A stretch of DNA of 64,000 nt, taken from contig NC_079882.1 of the NCBI RefSeq assembly GCF_029227915.1, forward strand, positions 17,622,501-17,686,500, written 5' to 3'. The stretch is from Hydractinia symbiolongicarpus (Eukaryota > Cnidaria > Hydrozoa > Anthoathecata > Hydractiniidae). Each line of letters opens with the position of its first letter. Position 1 is the first letter of the stretch. Under the pieces are notes generated by a model. The model was not told the DNA's origin. It did not search any database and saw only the letters and a list, made by a program, of their open reading frames with translations. Made by a program: the position numbers and the translations under genes. Below are positions 21,727 to 30,889 of the stretch, piece by piece.

Positions 21727-22456
21727 ATGGATGGGAGGACTAGGAAATGCACGCAATGTAAGCACTATTTTTCTTTGGACAATTTTAGGGTCAAGGGAAA
21801 TGGACATCTGACAAAATGTTGCATCAAATGCTTGAATGTTATCAAGGCGTCACTTGAATGTACAAGGTGCCACCACAAAGGCGAAGAATAACGTGCAAAG
21901 AGTGTAAGGGGGGGGGCATATTTGCAGGCATGGTAGGGTAAGATCCAAGTGTTAAGACTGAGGGGGGAGTCAGATCTGCCCTCATCAAAGAGTGAGGTCC
22001 GTTTGTAAAGACTATGGAGGTGGAGAAATATGTGGGGAACATGGTAGGGTGAGGTCTCGTTGTAAAGAATGTGGAGGGAATCAGATCTGCAGCAAGCATA
22101 AAAAACGTAGAGAAATATGTCCCATTTGCAACCCTCCTGGACATCTAGCTGGTGTTGTACGCAGCCAAACTTACGAGACCCTAAAGAAAAACAAGGAGCG
22201 CAGTTCTCGGGAGTATCTTGGGTGCCATATCGTTACATTGAGGGCCCATATCGAAGCCCAGTTTTCCGAGGGGATGACCTGGGACATTTATGGTAAGTGG
22301 CATATCGATCACAAAATACCGATTAAGTATCGAGAAAATGGAGATGCTCCGTCACTTGCTGAGATTGCTAGGAGATTGCACTATACCAACAGCCCATGTG
22401 GACGAGAGAGAACATCTAAGGCAATCGATACACTATGGAATAGGTGTGGCCTGTAA
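21727..22456 (+). pseudogene. zinc-ribbon plus HNH endonuclease (element B)
   Basis: Starts at ATG 21727 (MDGRTRKCTQCKHYFSLDNF), with CCIKC and CTRC pairs, then a frame break near 21888. From 21992 the frame has repeated knuckles (GGGEICGEHGRVRSRCKECG, then GGNQICSKHKKRREICPIC) and an HNH-type core: GKWHIDHKIPIKYRENG with the paired His-Asp-His, then LHYTNSPCGRER. This zinc-repeat plus HNH layout is known from large DNA viruses. It probably cuts DNA, perhaps as a homing or repair nuclease; the role in the element is unknown. A decayed homologue is at 42781. Confidence 0.65.
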
Positions 22457-22462
22457 AAATTG

Positions 22463-23188
22463 ATAATGAAATCTCTCAGCAAGAATAAAATGTTTAACGT
22501 TATTAAAGAACTGCATACGGCAATCTTCATAGGGCCTACAAGTTGTGGGAAAACACAACGTGTTTTGGATATCATCATCCTGTGCTCAACAATTAGATGG
22601 AACAGTACCTACCTTGAGAGAGCCTCGCTTTGGCGCGACAAATATATGTTCCTGATCGATCCCAAAGATCAATTTTTTGAATAGATAGCGAAATTATCAT
22701 CGCTGCTGGCAGGTGAAGATGTAATAAAATAGCAGCGCCAAGCCCTCGAGGACAGGAATATTGACGTCGCCATTCTCGAGAACGCTCTGGTTTCTAGGGA
22801 TGAACAACTTGTGGAGCTGGGGTACGAACTCGAGTTACAGATCCAGGAAAATACGACGCTTCGAGAAAGACATATACCCAATGCTAAGGACCCCGGAAAA
22901 GACAACATCATCATAATCCATCGCAAGCACAGTGTACATGATGACGACGAATACCATCATCGTCCCTATTACTGCACGCGTGTTCAGAGGCGCAATATTA
23001 GCAAAAAGAGATTGTGGTTAAAGGAAAACTACTCGGGGGCGGAGGAGATTGTTGTCGTTGACAACCCCAACGGTATACACGCCTGTAATCGGTTTGAGGA
23101 AGACAGGCATGTGGAGCGTTTCAAAAACCACTTTGGGCTTACTCGCGATGACCTGTATGACCTGGGTGTTCCAGCATTAGAGGACTAG
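22463..23188 (+). pseudogene. ATP: packaging ATPase 5' part joined to BRO-like C-terminal domain (element B)
   Basis: The first part (from MKSLSKNK) has Walker A GPTSCGKT and continues through STIRWNSTYLE to FLIDPKDQFFE, with an in-frame TAG at 22682 and IAKLSSLLAGED after it. Around 22720 homology switches to a coiled segment (LVSRDEQLVELGYELELQIQ) and a C-terminal domain with RPYYCTRVQRRNISKKRLWL, GAEEIVVVDNPNGIHACNRF and LYDLGVPALED. That end matches the C-terminal domain of BRO/MSV199-type virus proteins and the gene at 43277-44087. A deletion has removed the ATPase Walker B half and the BRO N-terminus. No intact function is expected. Confidence 0.65.
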
Positions 23189-23197
23189 GAAGACGCT

Positions 23198-23229
23198 AAT
23201 TTTTACTACTCTTGTAAGTAGTGAAAATT
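23198..23229. terminator. junction hairpin between convergent genes, 12-bp arms
   Basis: AATTTTTACTAC / GTAGTGAAAATT with loop TCTTGTAA; all pairs hold if one T-G is read as U-G. Lies 9 bp after the BRO stop at 23188 and 20 bp from the integrase stop at 23250. Nearly identical to the hairpin at 44096. Confidence 0.75.
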
Positions 23230-23249
23230 TTAGGCAAAAGTGAGAGGGT

Positions 23250-24240
23250 CTACCACTCTTTAAGACCCTCCGAAGGTACCTGAACATCCTCCGGTACCTA
23301 CATCAATTCCTCCGAGACGAAGTTTCTTTCAGGGCTGTCCTTTAGGTAGTATAAAACACGGCTAACCGCCACAATAGATCCAACCTATACGCTTTCCTAC
23401 ACCAAAAGGCGTCGGTGGCACGTCTTTTTGAGTCACTGTGCTCCTCTCCTGGTTGTAGCAGATAGAGGTATAAACAATCGTCAGCCAATGGTCTGCAGGA
23501 TATTCTTCGCTTTTCGCAAGTGGCACCTCATCGAGTTTAATTGCCTTGTTAGTTTCATCTCAATCATGGCAGTCTCGATTTTGTTGAGATTTTGACTATA
23601 GCGTACAGGTCTTGACCCAAATGCTTGACATATCGCCAGAAACCAGCTGTTGCGTATCTTGGGGTTTAAAGAGTCCTTCCGCGAGTACCTTGTTATAAGA
23701 CTCTACAAAGGTTGTGAACGTATGGTGGTACTTGGTGGTGGCCCGTTTCAGTTCCACCCCTTTACCCTCTAACAGTTTTGTTACATCCGACTTGAATTCA
23801 GAACTATTATCACACTGAAAGATCTTGGTATATCGAAGAGGTCCTGCCTTGTAAATGTCCTTCAACATATCCACAACCTCGCTAGCTTTTTTGGTACGCA
23901 GAGGTCTCGCCACCTTGTACCTCGAAGCCACGTCAATACTTGTCAGAATATACTTATATGTATTGCCATATACCCTATTGTAGGGCATGTATAGTATATC
24001 AAACTTTTCGTTGGGTGTTATAATGGTGAAGGGTGGGTAGTCGAATATTTTAGGACTCTTGATGTGTCTCACAACAGTTGTCTACTCAACCAATGAGTGA
24101 CTAGCTTTTTGGCTAAGCCACTCTCCTTCGTGAGTAACTTGATGGCTTTTCGTCCAGTCCAGGGACGTTCTGGCATGTAGTATATACTGCTTAATTTTCC
24201 TTCTTCCTCCTCGGTAACACTATGTGATTCTTTTGACATG
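23250..24240 (-). pseudogene. INT: integrase (element B)
   Basis: ATG at 24240 gives MSKESHSVTEEEGKLSSIYY, then PWTGRKAIKLLTKESGLAKK, the small N-terminal region. After a break near 24065 the catalytic core follows: FDILYMPYN (first Asp), YILTSIDVASRYKVARPLRT, FQCDNSSEFK (second Asp) and TTFVESYNK (Glu). The C-terminal tail (VLYYLKDSP...NFVSEELM) contains stops and ends at 23250. All three catalytic residues are readable. It inserts element DNA in intact relatives. The start codon sits in the loop of a hairpin (24231-24258). Confidence 0.8.
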
Positions 24241-24258
24241 CTTTATTATATGTCAAAA
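24231..24258. terminator. junction hairpin at integrase start, 9-bp arms
   Basis: TTTTGACAT / ATGTCAAAA with a 10-nt loop. The integrase ATG (minus strand 24240-24238) lies at the hairpin edge. The hairpin at 49951-49979 in element C, at the same gene junction, has TTTTGACA / TGTCAAAA arms. Confidence 0.7.
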
Positions 24259-24263
24259 ACGTT

Positions 24264-24375
24264 TTACAGATACTTGTATGCTACAAGCCCTAGTATGGAC
24301 AATGATCCAACAATGAAGGTCAATTCCCCATCTTGTTGTTGCTTTGAAGGTGTATAATAATCTGATAATTTTAGA
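24264..24375 (-). pseudogene. C-terminal remnant of the hydrophobic MASIAM-type protein (element B)
   Basis: Minus-strand reading gives KLSDYYTPSKQQQDGELTFI, VGSLSILGLVAYKYL and a stop at 24264. This matches LSDFFTPSKQQTDGELTFIV at 49664-49950 and LSDFYTPSQDQHERELAFIA at 3339-3761. The N-terminal two thirds are deleted and the remnant is joined to the capsid gene's broken 3' end. Confidence 0.65.
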
Positions 24376-25346
24376 ACCTTCTCGTTCGAAGCAATGTAGT
24401 ACTTATGTAATGTAGTACTTTTGGGTTATAGAAGACCTCGTTGACACCAGCACAGGCCTTAACTTTTGGAGGGTCCACAAACAATAGTAATACACCTTTG
24501 AGGCTCTTGGCTGAATTGTCGATTTCGAGGTTGTAACTGGTATCAGCCTTTTTCATTGTGACAACCTTTTAACAGAGTATTCTCGCGTAGGGTAGTGCCA
24601 GTCTTGCATACCTTGATATCATGACACTTGCTAGGCCTTCATGGGTAATCTTGTCAAACTCCAGCTTGATATTGGTGATGTTGTAGGCTGCGTCAGCTGC
24701 CTTGGCTGCCGTGCTTCCCGAGGCCGCCGTCCCTGCATGTTTGATCACGTCACCGTATGGTGCGAAGTGCAGAACAAAACTGTAGCCTGTCATTGGGCCC
24801 TGCCTGGTAAAACGGCTGGGCTCTCATCAACTCAAAGAGCTTGCCCAACGGCATACAGAAGGTCTTGCCATTGCCTGCAGCTATGGCCTTCTCCTCGTCG
24901 GTCCCAACATGGTCACTTACATTGACCTGTAGGGCGCTGATGGTCCCGTCATAAGGGTTAATACCCTCCAGTATGAGGTTGTTATTTCTGTCAAATTTGG
25001 GTAGCCAGAGGTCACAGGATACTGCTAGGGTGTTATAGTCGCTAATATTCTGTACCTCGTTACCGTTAAGGGTGATACGTAAGTCTCTCACCAGGCTTTT
25101 GCCTATGTTGCTGACGATGGTGCGTTTCGTATTGGTTCCCGTCAGCACCAGGTCAAATAAGAGCTTGAGACTGCCAGGAAAGATGAAATCATTCTGGGAC
25201 ATAATGGGGATATCAACATAGAGGTCTTCGTTCTGGTTAATGGTGGAGGGTATGTTGGATATTTGGACACGTTGTTTTCGGCCTTTAATACCAAAAAGCT
25301 GCTTCGTTTCTTCGTATGGGTACAGAGTAGTTCCGAATGCACTCAT
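24376..25346 (-). pseudogene. MCP: major capsid-like protein, 3'-truncated (element B)
   Basis: ATG at 25346 gives the only complete N-terminus in the window (MSAFGTTLYPYEETKQLFGI), then RVQISNIPSTINQNEDLYVD, TKRTIVSNIGKSLVRDLRIT, SCDLWLPKFDRNNNLILEGI and MPLGKLFELMRAQPFYQAGP. Frame changes occur near 24780 and 24560. The middle part has YNITNIKLEFDKITHEGLAS, KKADTSYNLEIDNSAKSLKG and NEVFYNPKV. Homology stops at about 24415; the C-terminal third is deleted. A 16-bp duplication, ATGTAGTACTT twice near 24393-24420, lies at the break. Proposed virion shell protein. Confidence 0.65.
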
Positions 25347-25377
25347 GTTTATTTTATATAGGGAAATCTTCTAATAA
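25347..25377. promoter_or_regulatory. 31-bp divergent intergenic region (element B)
   Basis: Separates the capsid-like gene (-) from the coiled-coil membrane gene (+). Contains TTTATTTTATATAGGG and TTCTAATAAATG on the + side. It is the only space available for both start regions. Confidence 0.45.
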
Positions 25378-26682
25378 ATGGCTGATAATCCAGTATTTAC
25401 GCATGAAAATGATCTTGGGGTATGATAAACATGAAGATGATAATGGTCATCCATCAACGCAACAACTTCCTGGAACGCCGGGCACTTCAACGTCAGGACA
25501 ACAATCGGGTACACGTAGGCGACTGTGGTTGGGTACGGAGTCGGCAGAGACCGTACTTTTTAAATCGAAGGTTGATAGTCTCTACACGAATCTTAGGGAT
25601 GGGCGGGGGCTGATGCCTAATGTGATACATTACGACATGTTTAGAATGGAGAGACAAAATCAACTTATCGTTAAGAGAATTGTAACAGGGAAAAGAACTT
25701 TACCATAAATAGTACTCACATTGCAAGATGGTAACTTTCCAACTATTGGAGAGCTCACAAAGAGGTTAGGTAGTACGCGTATAAAGGCCATTGGATTTGA
25801 TGACTATCAAACACCCAACAAAGGTGGTAAAGCAACGGCCCAGAACCTCGTGAATAGGGTTGATATCCTTTTGTTGAATGAGGCCGAAGGGAAGGAGGAG
25901 GGTGGAGAGGAGGCCTCGGGTGAGGAGAAGGCCTCGGGTGAGGAGAAGGCCACGGGTGAGATCATCCAGATGGAAACGATTGACTCTATGCAAAATATTA
26001 CATACAATCTGCAAAGCTTTGTAGACACTTCGTTTGTTGACACCGGCAACATTGATATATGAGGAATCAACCTCGGAATTCAAAACTTACAGGATAATAT
26101 TAAAAAATTGAGGGGTGATATGGTTTCGTACGATAGCGAGATCAGAACAAAAGAGGGTAAGTTGAAAAACTCAAGAAGCAGAAAGCCGGGAGACAAAGGG
26201 ATAGGCATATTGCTGATCTTGAGAAAAAAATTGAAATATTGAAGAAGGATAAAAAGGTTGTGATGAATAAACATGGAAAATATCTGAAAAATATCAAGGA
26301 AATGTTGATGAAAATCGCCGAAGACGATATGCCTTTGCTTGAAAAGCTTAAGGTTTTGTTCAGAGAGCAGAGTATAACTATAGCTAGTATCGTCTCTGCT
26401 ATTGGACTGCTGGTTTCCACCATTGTACTATCCGTTACAGGAGGTTCTGCCGCAGTAGGAACTGCCGCGGCGGGTGGTGGAAAAGGGTTTGTGGAAAAGC
26501 AGCTTGAAAGACTGGGAAACTTCCTCAAATATCTGGCAGGTAAGGCAGGTGCTGCATTACCAGGGATTATTGGTTGTCTTGTTCTTTCTCAGAGTAGCGG
26601 CAACTATCGTCGAGTATGCAGCAAAACATCTGTATATGTCCATCGCGTCTGTCGCTGGCTTTGTTCTCTACCCCCGTTCTGA
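25378..26682 (+). pseudogene. coiled-coil multi-pass membrane protein (element B)
   Basis: ATG at 25378 (preceded by AATAA) starts MADNPVFTHENDLGV and stops; the next frames read LPGTPGTSTSGQQSGTRRRL, DGNFPTIGELTKRLG and an acidic repeat EEASGEEKASGEEKATGE (25910-25970). A third segment has the coiled region and KLKVLFREQSITIASIVSAI (26345-26405), then GKGFVEKQLERLGNFLKYLA and GKAGAALPGIIG. Orthologous to 3819-5099 and 47421-48661. At least four breaks. Its last membrane segment runs antisense into the end of the convergent structural gene, so both 3' ends were probably lost in one deletion. Confidence 0.65.
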
Positions 26683-27811
26683 TCAATGCGGTCTTGGTAT
26701 CCTCGTGCTGGTTTTGTGTTGGTTGTTCAGGCGATGTAGTAGACCTAGGAGATATAGTATGATCAGGAGGCGTGGGTGATATGGCATGCTTGGGGGGTGT
26801 ATATGGTATAGCCTGCATAGTATGATCAGGAGGTGTAGGTGGTATAGCCTGCATAGGAGGTGTAGAATGCTTAGGTGTTTTGATAGTATGCCTAGGCGGT
26901 GGTTTGTTATTCACGTCAACCTGGACACCAACACTTACATTGGCAGGTGCAATTAAAATATTGTTTTTATACCGTTGAATTTTGCCTATACGCAAGTTCA
27001 CGTCTGAGGGCAGCATGTACACGCTGAGCATAACGGCAAAATTCACTGGAGTTCGGGCATATTGAAGCACCTTCTGGAATTCCGTGATGTCATGCCCTAC
27101 ATTCTCCTGACGTTGTACCATGGCCTCGAATTTTTGCAACAAAATCTGCCTTGCTGTGTAGTTGTCAGCACCAGACCCAATTAAGGATGACTTGGCACCT
27201 GGGTGCGACCCAAGCAACAAGACCACGTAGACGCGAATGCTCTCGCGTAGCTTGGACAAACTTTCCAATGTCAAACCCTGACTTGTGAGGATGATGAACT
27301 TCGCCCAATCACCGTTAACTTGAGGCCACCATCTACCATTTGTCAATGAGGACATGACAGACTTGAATTTGTACAGGCTATTAGAGTTAGCGCCGTATTC
27401 GCGACACACTTGTGCATATTCGGATGTTGAGTATGGATTTTTGTATTGGGCAAACCCATCGTCATACGGCATGGGTACCTTCATTCTTGTCAGAATATGA
27501 CGCATGTGGTAATAGACGTGTAAATTAAAGATGGAGTTGACAAGGGGTACGGAGCTCGTCGTGTGCTTAGTAGAGATGCCTAATGCCGTAGTTGCGCAGT
27601 GGGTAGAGAAATTAACCTGGATATTCCAGTAGTCTAACGCCTGTCCTGTCCAATCCACTCTAACAGGGTCATTTAGCAGGTTGGTGGGGATTTTTATGGT
27701 ATATTTTGTAAACTCAGAGAATGCCACAGAAATGTGTGATTCTGTAGACACGTACAGATCTTGATGCTCAAGGTTTGTAATACCAAAAGCCCATTCTCCC
27801 CTGTTTGACAT
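26675..27811 (-). pseudogene. putative structural protein with Pro-rich repeats, 3'-truncated (element B)
   Basis: ATG at 27811 starts MSNRGEWAFGITNLEHQDLY. About 300 residues of globular sequence (YWNIQVNFSTHCATTALGIS, VYYHMRHILTRMKVPMPYDD, WPQVNGDWAKFIILTSQGLT, NYTARQILLQKFEAMVQRQE, TPVNFAVMLSVYMLP) are followed by a Pro/His repeat region (PPMQAIPPTPPDHTMQAIP, TPPKHAISPTPPDHTI). QHEDTKTALIRTGV matches QHEDTKAALVTVGV at 46226-47396, where a membrane anchor follows; here the frame instead continues into antisense of the convergent gene. Conserved in two elements next to penton- and capsid-like genes, so a virion role is plausible. No known family recognised. Confidence 0.6.
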
Positions 27812-27827
27812 GTACTTTACTTTAAAG

Positions 27828-28471
27828 ATGAGGCAAGTCTATATCACAGATATTGATAAACCTATGATGTTTGAAGACAGGGATTATTTATATCTATCTT
27901 GGACAGGACACTCGTATAGCTCTGAAATCGATAAGTATTCGACCCGTGTGGCTGAACCTTTATAGTGACAATAAGTTTGCTATACGTAACATAGTGCCTG
28001 ATTAGAGTGTTACTCGAATTGAGATCCTGAATGGTCTGTACAAGATCGAGGATCTGGCAACTATCGTCAACAGTAAGGCAGAGGATAAAATCAAACTGTT
28101 TGTCCTGAAAAATGGACTTTGCAGGCTTCGTATCAGTAACGGGTACTCAGTGGTGATTAACATGCCTCTGCAAAATCTCCTGGGCCTACCCTACGATCCA
28201 GCGAGTTTTTACCAAAGATTGAGACTCGTTTGTCCACAGTTGGATGAAGACGACTGCCTACTTGAGGGTAAAAAGTCGAAAATTCTGGCCTTGCTTTCCA
28301 CGAAGGAGCTAAACGCTTGGGGGGATATGTTGATCTGGAGTTTTTGACACTCCGATCTAGCTACCACTAAAAGGCTCTGCGGACCATCTCGAATTCATGT
28401 TACCGGACGAGTACTATTACGAGAAGAATGTCTCCTTCACCGGATTAACGATGTGCTTACTGATAGAGTAA
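27828..28471 (+). pseudogene. penton-like / minor capsid candidate (element B)
   Basis: ATG at 27828, 16 bp from the divergent structural gene. It begins MRQVYITDIDKPMMF and stops at 27965; a second frame from about 28013 reads YKIEDLATIVNSKAEDKIKL, CRLRISNGYSVV, KSKILALLSTKELNAWGDML and IWSF, then a stop, then HLEFMLPDEYYYEKNVSF and CLLIE. About 215 codons in total, near the length of single-jelly-roll penton proteins of Polintons. The C-terminal run WGD...LPL.G....LEFML.DEY...V.F..LT..LLIE is strand-like. Homologue at 45553-46209. The fold is inference. Confidence 0.5.
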
Positions 28472-28472
28472 A

Positions 28473-29116
28473 TAAGCGATATAACCAAGCTGTACCCAAA
28501 TTTACCGAGTACACCTGCGGAGGACGATACTATTTATAAAAACTAAAAATATAGACTTGGTAAGATCAGAGAGATTGAAAAGTATCTGCAGGATGACATT
28601 AAGGAGCGGAACAGACTCGCAAAAAAATAAAATGCATGGGACCTGGGTGAGGTATTGCGATCACGGACTGCTGAGTATTAGCATTATCACCTCGGGCGTT
28701 GGAATCGGGGCGTTAGCTACAGGTTTGGGAGCTCCTCTCTGTATTGCCATGGGCGGTATTGCAATAGCGATGGGAATAGGGCAAGCCGGTGTGCGGAACG
28801 CCGGGAAGAGATTGGACGTCAAATCCAAAAAACATGAGACTATAAGGCTGTTGGCGGGGACAAAGCTGAATTCCATAATTGATCTTACTTGAAAAGCAAT
28901 TGAAAATGGAATCATCATCGACTATGAGTTCACCCTCATTATACATGAACATAAAAAGTATATGCTATTAAAGGAACAGATACGTCAACCTGTTAAACAG
29001 ATCCTTAACGCCATCAATGAACAGGAGCGTGCTCAGCTAGTTGCGAAAGGTCGAGAGGAAGGCAGAAATGACGTTTAAAAAAACTTCAGTCTGTACAGTA
29101 TGCAAGCGCTACGTAG
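28473..29116 (+). pseudogene. two-helix membrane protein (element B)
   Basis: The start is ATA AGC GAT at 28473 where the C homologue has ATG ACA GAC, so the start codon is lost. DITKLYPNLPSTPAEDD, then IREIEKYLQDDIKERNRLAK, and after a stop the hydrophobic pair SISIITSGVGIGALATGLGA and PLCIAMGGIAIAMGIG, followed by RNAGKRLDVKSKKHETIRLL. The C-terminal helix is broken by stops near 28892 and 29077. Ends at TAG 29114-29116. Same order as in element C: it follows the penton-like gene with almost no gap. Confidence 0.6.
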
Positions 29117-29147
29117 AGCCTCCACCTGTTTACACACCTTAATTTTG

Positions 29148-29183
29148 TATATTTTATAGGTCTTGTAGTGCCTATAAAATATA
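29148..29183. terminator. junction hairpin between convergent genes, 13-bp arms
   Basis: TATATTTTATAGG / CCTATAAAATATA, perfect, loop TCTTGTAGTG. Lies 31 bp after the + stop at 29116 and 16 bp from the - stop at 29200. Loop start TCTTGTAG is shared with 44108 and nearly with 23210. Confidence 0.75.
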
Positions 29184-29199
29184 TGGGTTTTTTTAATCC

Positions 29200-29772
29200 T
29201 TATTTAGCAACCATTCTTTTTTTGAAGTCTTTATACCGACATTCCACAACATGTACCTGAGGGTAGTTTTTTTTACCTTGTACATACACCGATGATAGTG
29301 CCAGGATGGCACCGACTTGGCATGGCTTATCATAGGGTCCTGGCATACCGTGGAATTTAGTTGTGATCGCGTCCTTGTAGTGTTTAAGCTTGGCGTTCAC
29401 GTAACGGTCCTTTTCCACAGGCTCCGTCGTCAATTGATCACAAATCAACACTTCCACTTTGTTCCAGATTTGACGATACTTCGCAACCCAGTCGGGGTAC
29501 TCTTCGAAATCAAGACTCATTGCTGGTACTGCACTGGCGTTGTACCGGCTGACCCCATGCGGGGACCAGATTTTTGGTACTTTTACCCTGAGGGCTACTA
29601 CGAGGTCTCGTGTATGGTAGCCTATAATGTACCTATTATCCTTCCCTCCATTGGCTGAAATGGGGTCTGACACTGTTAGATAATCCACGTTGATATCGTT
29701 GATGTCTGTGAAAGTAGCAGCAAATGGTTAGAAAAGTTTAGGGTTGACAATCTCATTCTCAAATTGTAGCAT
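29200..29772 (-). pseudogene. conserved protein of unknown function (element B)
   Basis: ATG at 29772 (MLQFENEIVNPKLF) is followed by a stop after 14 codons; from 29688 the frame is open for 162 residues: VDYLTVSDPISANGGKDNRY, LVVALRVKVPKIWSPHGVSR and the C-terminal KDRYVNAKLKHYKDAITTKF, CQVGAILALSSVYVQGKKNY, VVECRYKDF. The last 80 residues align with KGRYLTTKLKDWEGKVRTKF and KAIIKLASIYNQGCNYYAQT at 44171-44527. Ends facing the hairpin at 29148. No recognised domain. Confidence 0.55.
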
Positions 29773-29778
29773 CTTGTT

Positions 29779-29964
29779 TTATTGAAATTCAAACGACTTC
29801 AGAGGATTGCTTCTCGTTTTGCATACACAGCTACCCCCATTATAGGTGATGTATTCCTGGTAACAGTACCAGCACAATATTTTAGCTTTTACCACAAAGC
29901 TTCGTCCACAGGTACACCTGTCATACTCGTCAAGTACCCGTTCACAGTCCTTGCATTGTTGCAT
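29779..29964 (-). CDS. small cysteine-rich zinc-ribbon protein (element B)
   Basis: 61 residues, intact: MQQCKDCERVLDEYDRCTCG, then ILCWYCYQEYITYNGGSCVC. Four CxxC/CxC pairs suggest two zinc sites. The ATG at 29964-29962 overlaps the stop of the gene upstream (TAAATG, forming AATAAATG). No homologue elsewhere in the window. It might be a transcription or DNA-binding accessory; unknown. Confidence 0.55.
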   Translation of the reverse strand: MQQCKDCERVLDEYDRCTCGRSFVVKAKILCWYCYQEYITYNGGSCVCKTRSNPLKSFEFQ

Positions 29965-30096
29965 TTATTTACAGTTATAAGCATCATCCTCTAGGTCTTG
30001 AATCATTCGTTCATTCTCTTTCTCCTTCTCTGATTCTTGTACTTATGCTAAGGCTATAAGTGGGAGAGAGAGACCAATACCGGCCAGGAAGGTCAT
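29965..30096 (-). pseudogene. very small membrane protein with in-frame stop (element B)
   Basis: ATG at 30096 gives MTFLAGIGLSLPLIALA, a single hydrophobic segment, then TAA and, in the same frame, VQESEKEKENERMIQDLEDD ending at 29965. A hydrophobic head plus an acidic tail within 44 codons resembles small virion membrane proteins. Compact spacing (stop overlaps the next ATG; hairpin 75 bp upstream) supports a real gene, but it has no homologue here. Confidence 0.4.
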
Positions 30097-30170
30097 GACT
30101 ACTTCAGTTCCAAATATATTGCATTTGTTTGATTGACAGTTAATGCACATTTATTAATAATATTTTTTAC

Positions 30171-30189
30171 CTTACAACAAGGTTGTAAG
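30171..30189. terminator. junction hairpin, 8-bp arms
   Basis: CTTACAAC / GTTGTAAG, perfect, 3-nt loop AAG. Lies 12 bp beyond the stop of the minus-strand zinc-finger gene at 30202, between two tandem genes. Confidence 0.6.
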
Positions 30190-30201
30190 ATAACTTTGGT
30201 A

Positions 30202-30585
30202 TCAAACCAACCCTAAAAATTCCTTTTGCGTCAAGTCACCCCCAAATCTTCCGAGGCGTCTCCAGTTTGGAGCAGGCCTTCCTTTATAGCGCCTTTTTAA
30301 TAACCACACCGATATTTCGTACGCGCTGTCATACAACTTTCGCTCCTCCACGTAAGCCAAGTAGCATGCATTACTACAAAAGTAGCCCTTGTACACATAC
30401 CCACCGCCGTCGTTCATATGGGCAGCTTGATTTTCCTTCACATGAAAAAAGCCAGATTTCGTCGTATGTTTTGTACTCACCTGTGGAGGGTTGTATCTCA
30501 TAGCGCACCTGGCGCCTATTTTATCGCACAGTTCTACAGAGCACCAGTAACAGAGTACCATTTTATATATCCATTTCAACAACAT
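30202..30585 (-). CDS. FCS-type zinc-finger protein (element B)
   Basis: 127 residues. Begins MLLKWIYKMVLCYWCSVELC; ATG choice is uncertain. A CYWC pair near residue 12, then GYFCSNACYLAYVEE at about residues 67-81, make an FCS/MYM-like zinc-finger pattern (CxxC ... FCSxxC). The C-terminus is basic (KRRYKGRPAPNWRRLG). Intact. A late-transcription-factor-like or DNA-binding role is possible but is inference. It is the rightmost gene of element B. Confidence 0.5.
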   Translation of the reverse strand: MLLKWIYKMVLCYWCSVELCDKIGARCAMRYNPPQVSTKHTTKSGFFHVKENQAAHMNDGGGYVYKGYFCSNACYLAYVEERKLYDSAYEISVWLLKRRYKGRPAPNWRRLGRFGGDLTQKEFLGLV

Positions 30586-30689
30586 CTGAGGATTTCACCT
30601 ACATATTATTCATCTCTTTACTGCGCATGCGTTGATATGCAGGGGAGTTCCCCTCTAGGTGTGCCAGAACTTTTTTACTCATTTACCGC

Positions 30690-30802
30690 ATAGGGACTTT
30701 ACCTCATTATGCATAACTAAGCACAGCATACTAGGAACCTTACCTCATTATGCATGACTAAGCACTGCATACTAGGGACTTACCGCACTAGGTATTGGAT
30801 GA
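30690..30802. repeat. about 44-bp tandem repeat near element B right end
   Basis: Two and a half units of the type GGACTTTACCTCATTATGCA ... CTAAGCACAGCATACTA. Could be part of a terminal repeat of element B; no matching copy was found near 18046. Confidence 0.55.
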
Positions 30803-30889
30803 TCATGGATTTGTTGTGTTTAGCCATGCGTGCGCGTGTGCGCCTGTGCAAGAAGTAACATTTATCTATCTCTCGGGTAATTAACATTG

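Larger units (their letters stand above)
18046..30870. mobile_element. element B, degenerate Polinton/Maverick-type element
   Basis: Polymerase, HNH, ATPase, BRO-like, integrase, capsid-like, coiled-coil membrane, structural, penton-like, two-helix membrane and zinc proteins in about 12.8 kb. The left edge is inferred from the start of polymerase homology. The right edge is set between the last zinc gene and resumption of the satellite that also lies to the left. No terminal inverted repeat was recognised, so one or both ends may be truncated. Every large gene is broken. Confidence 0.7.

Noticed and set aside
26567-26670. C-terminal tail of the element B structural protein
   Set aside because: It is the antisense of the convergent coiled-coil gene; homology to the element C protein stops before it.
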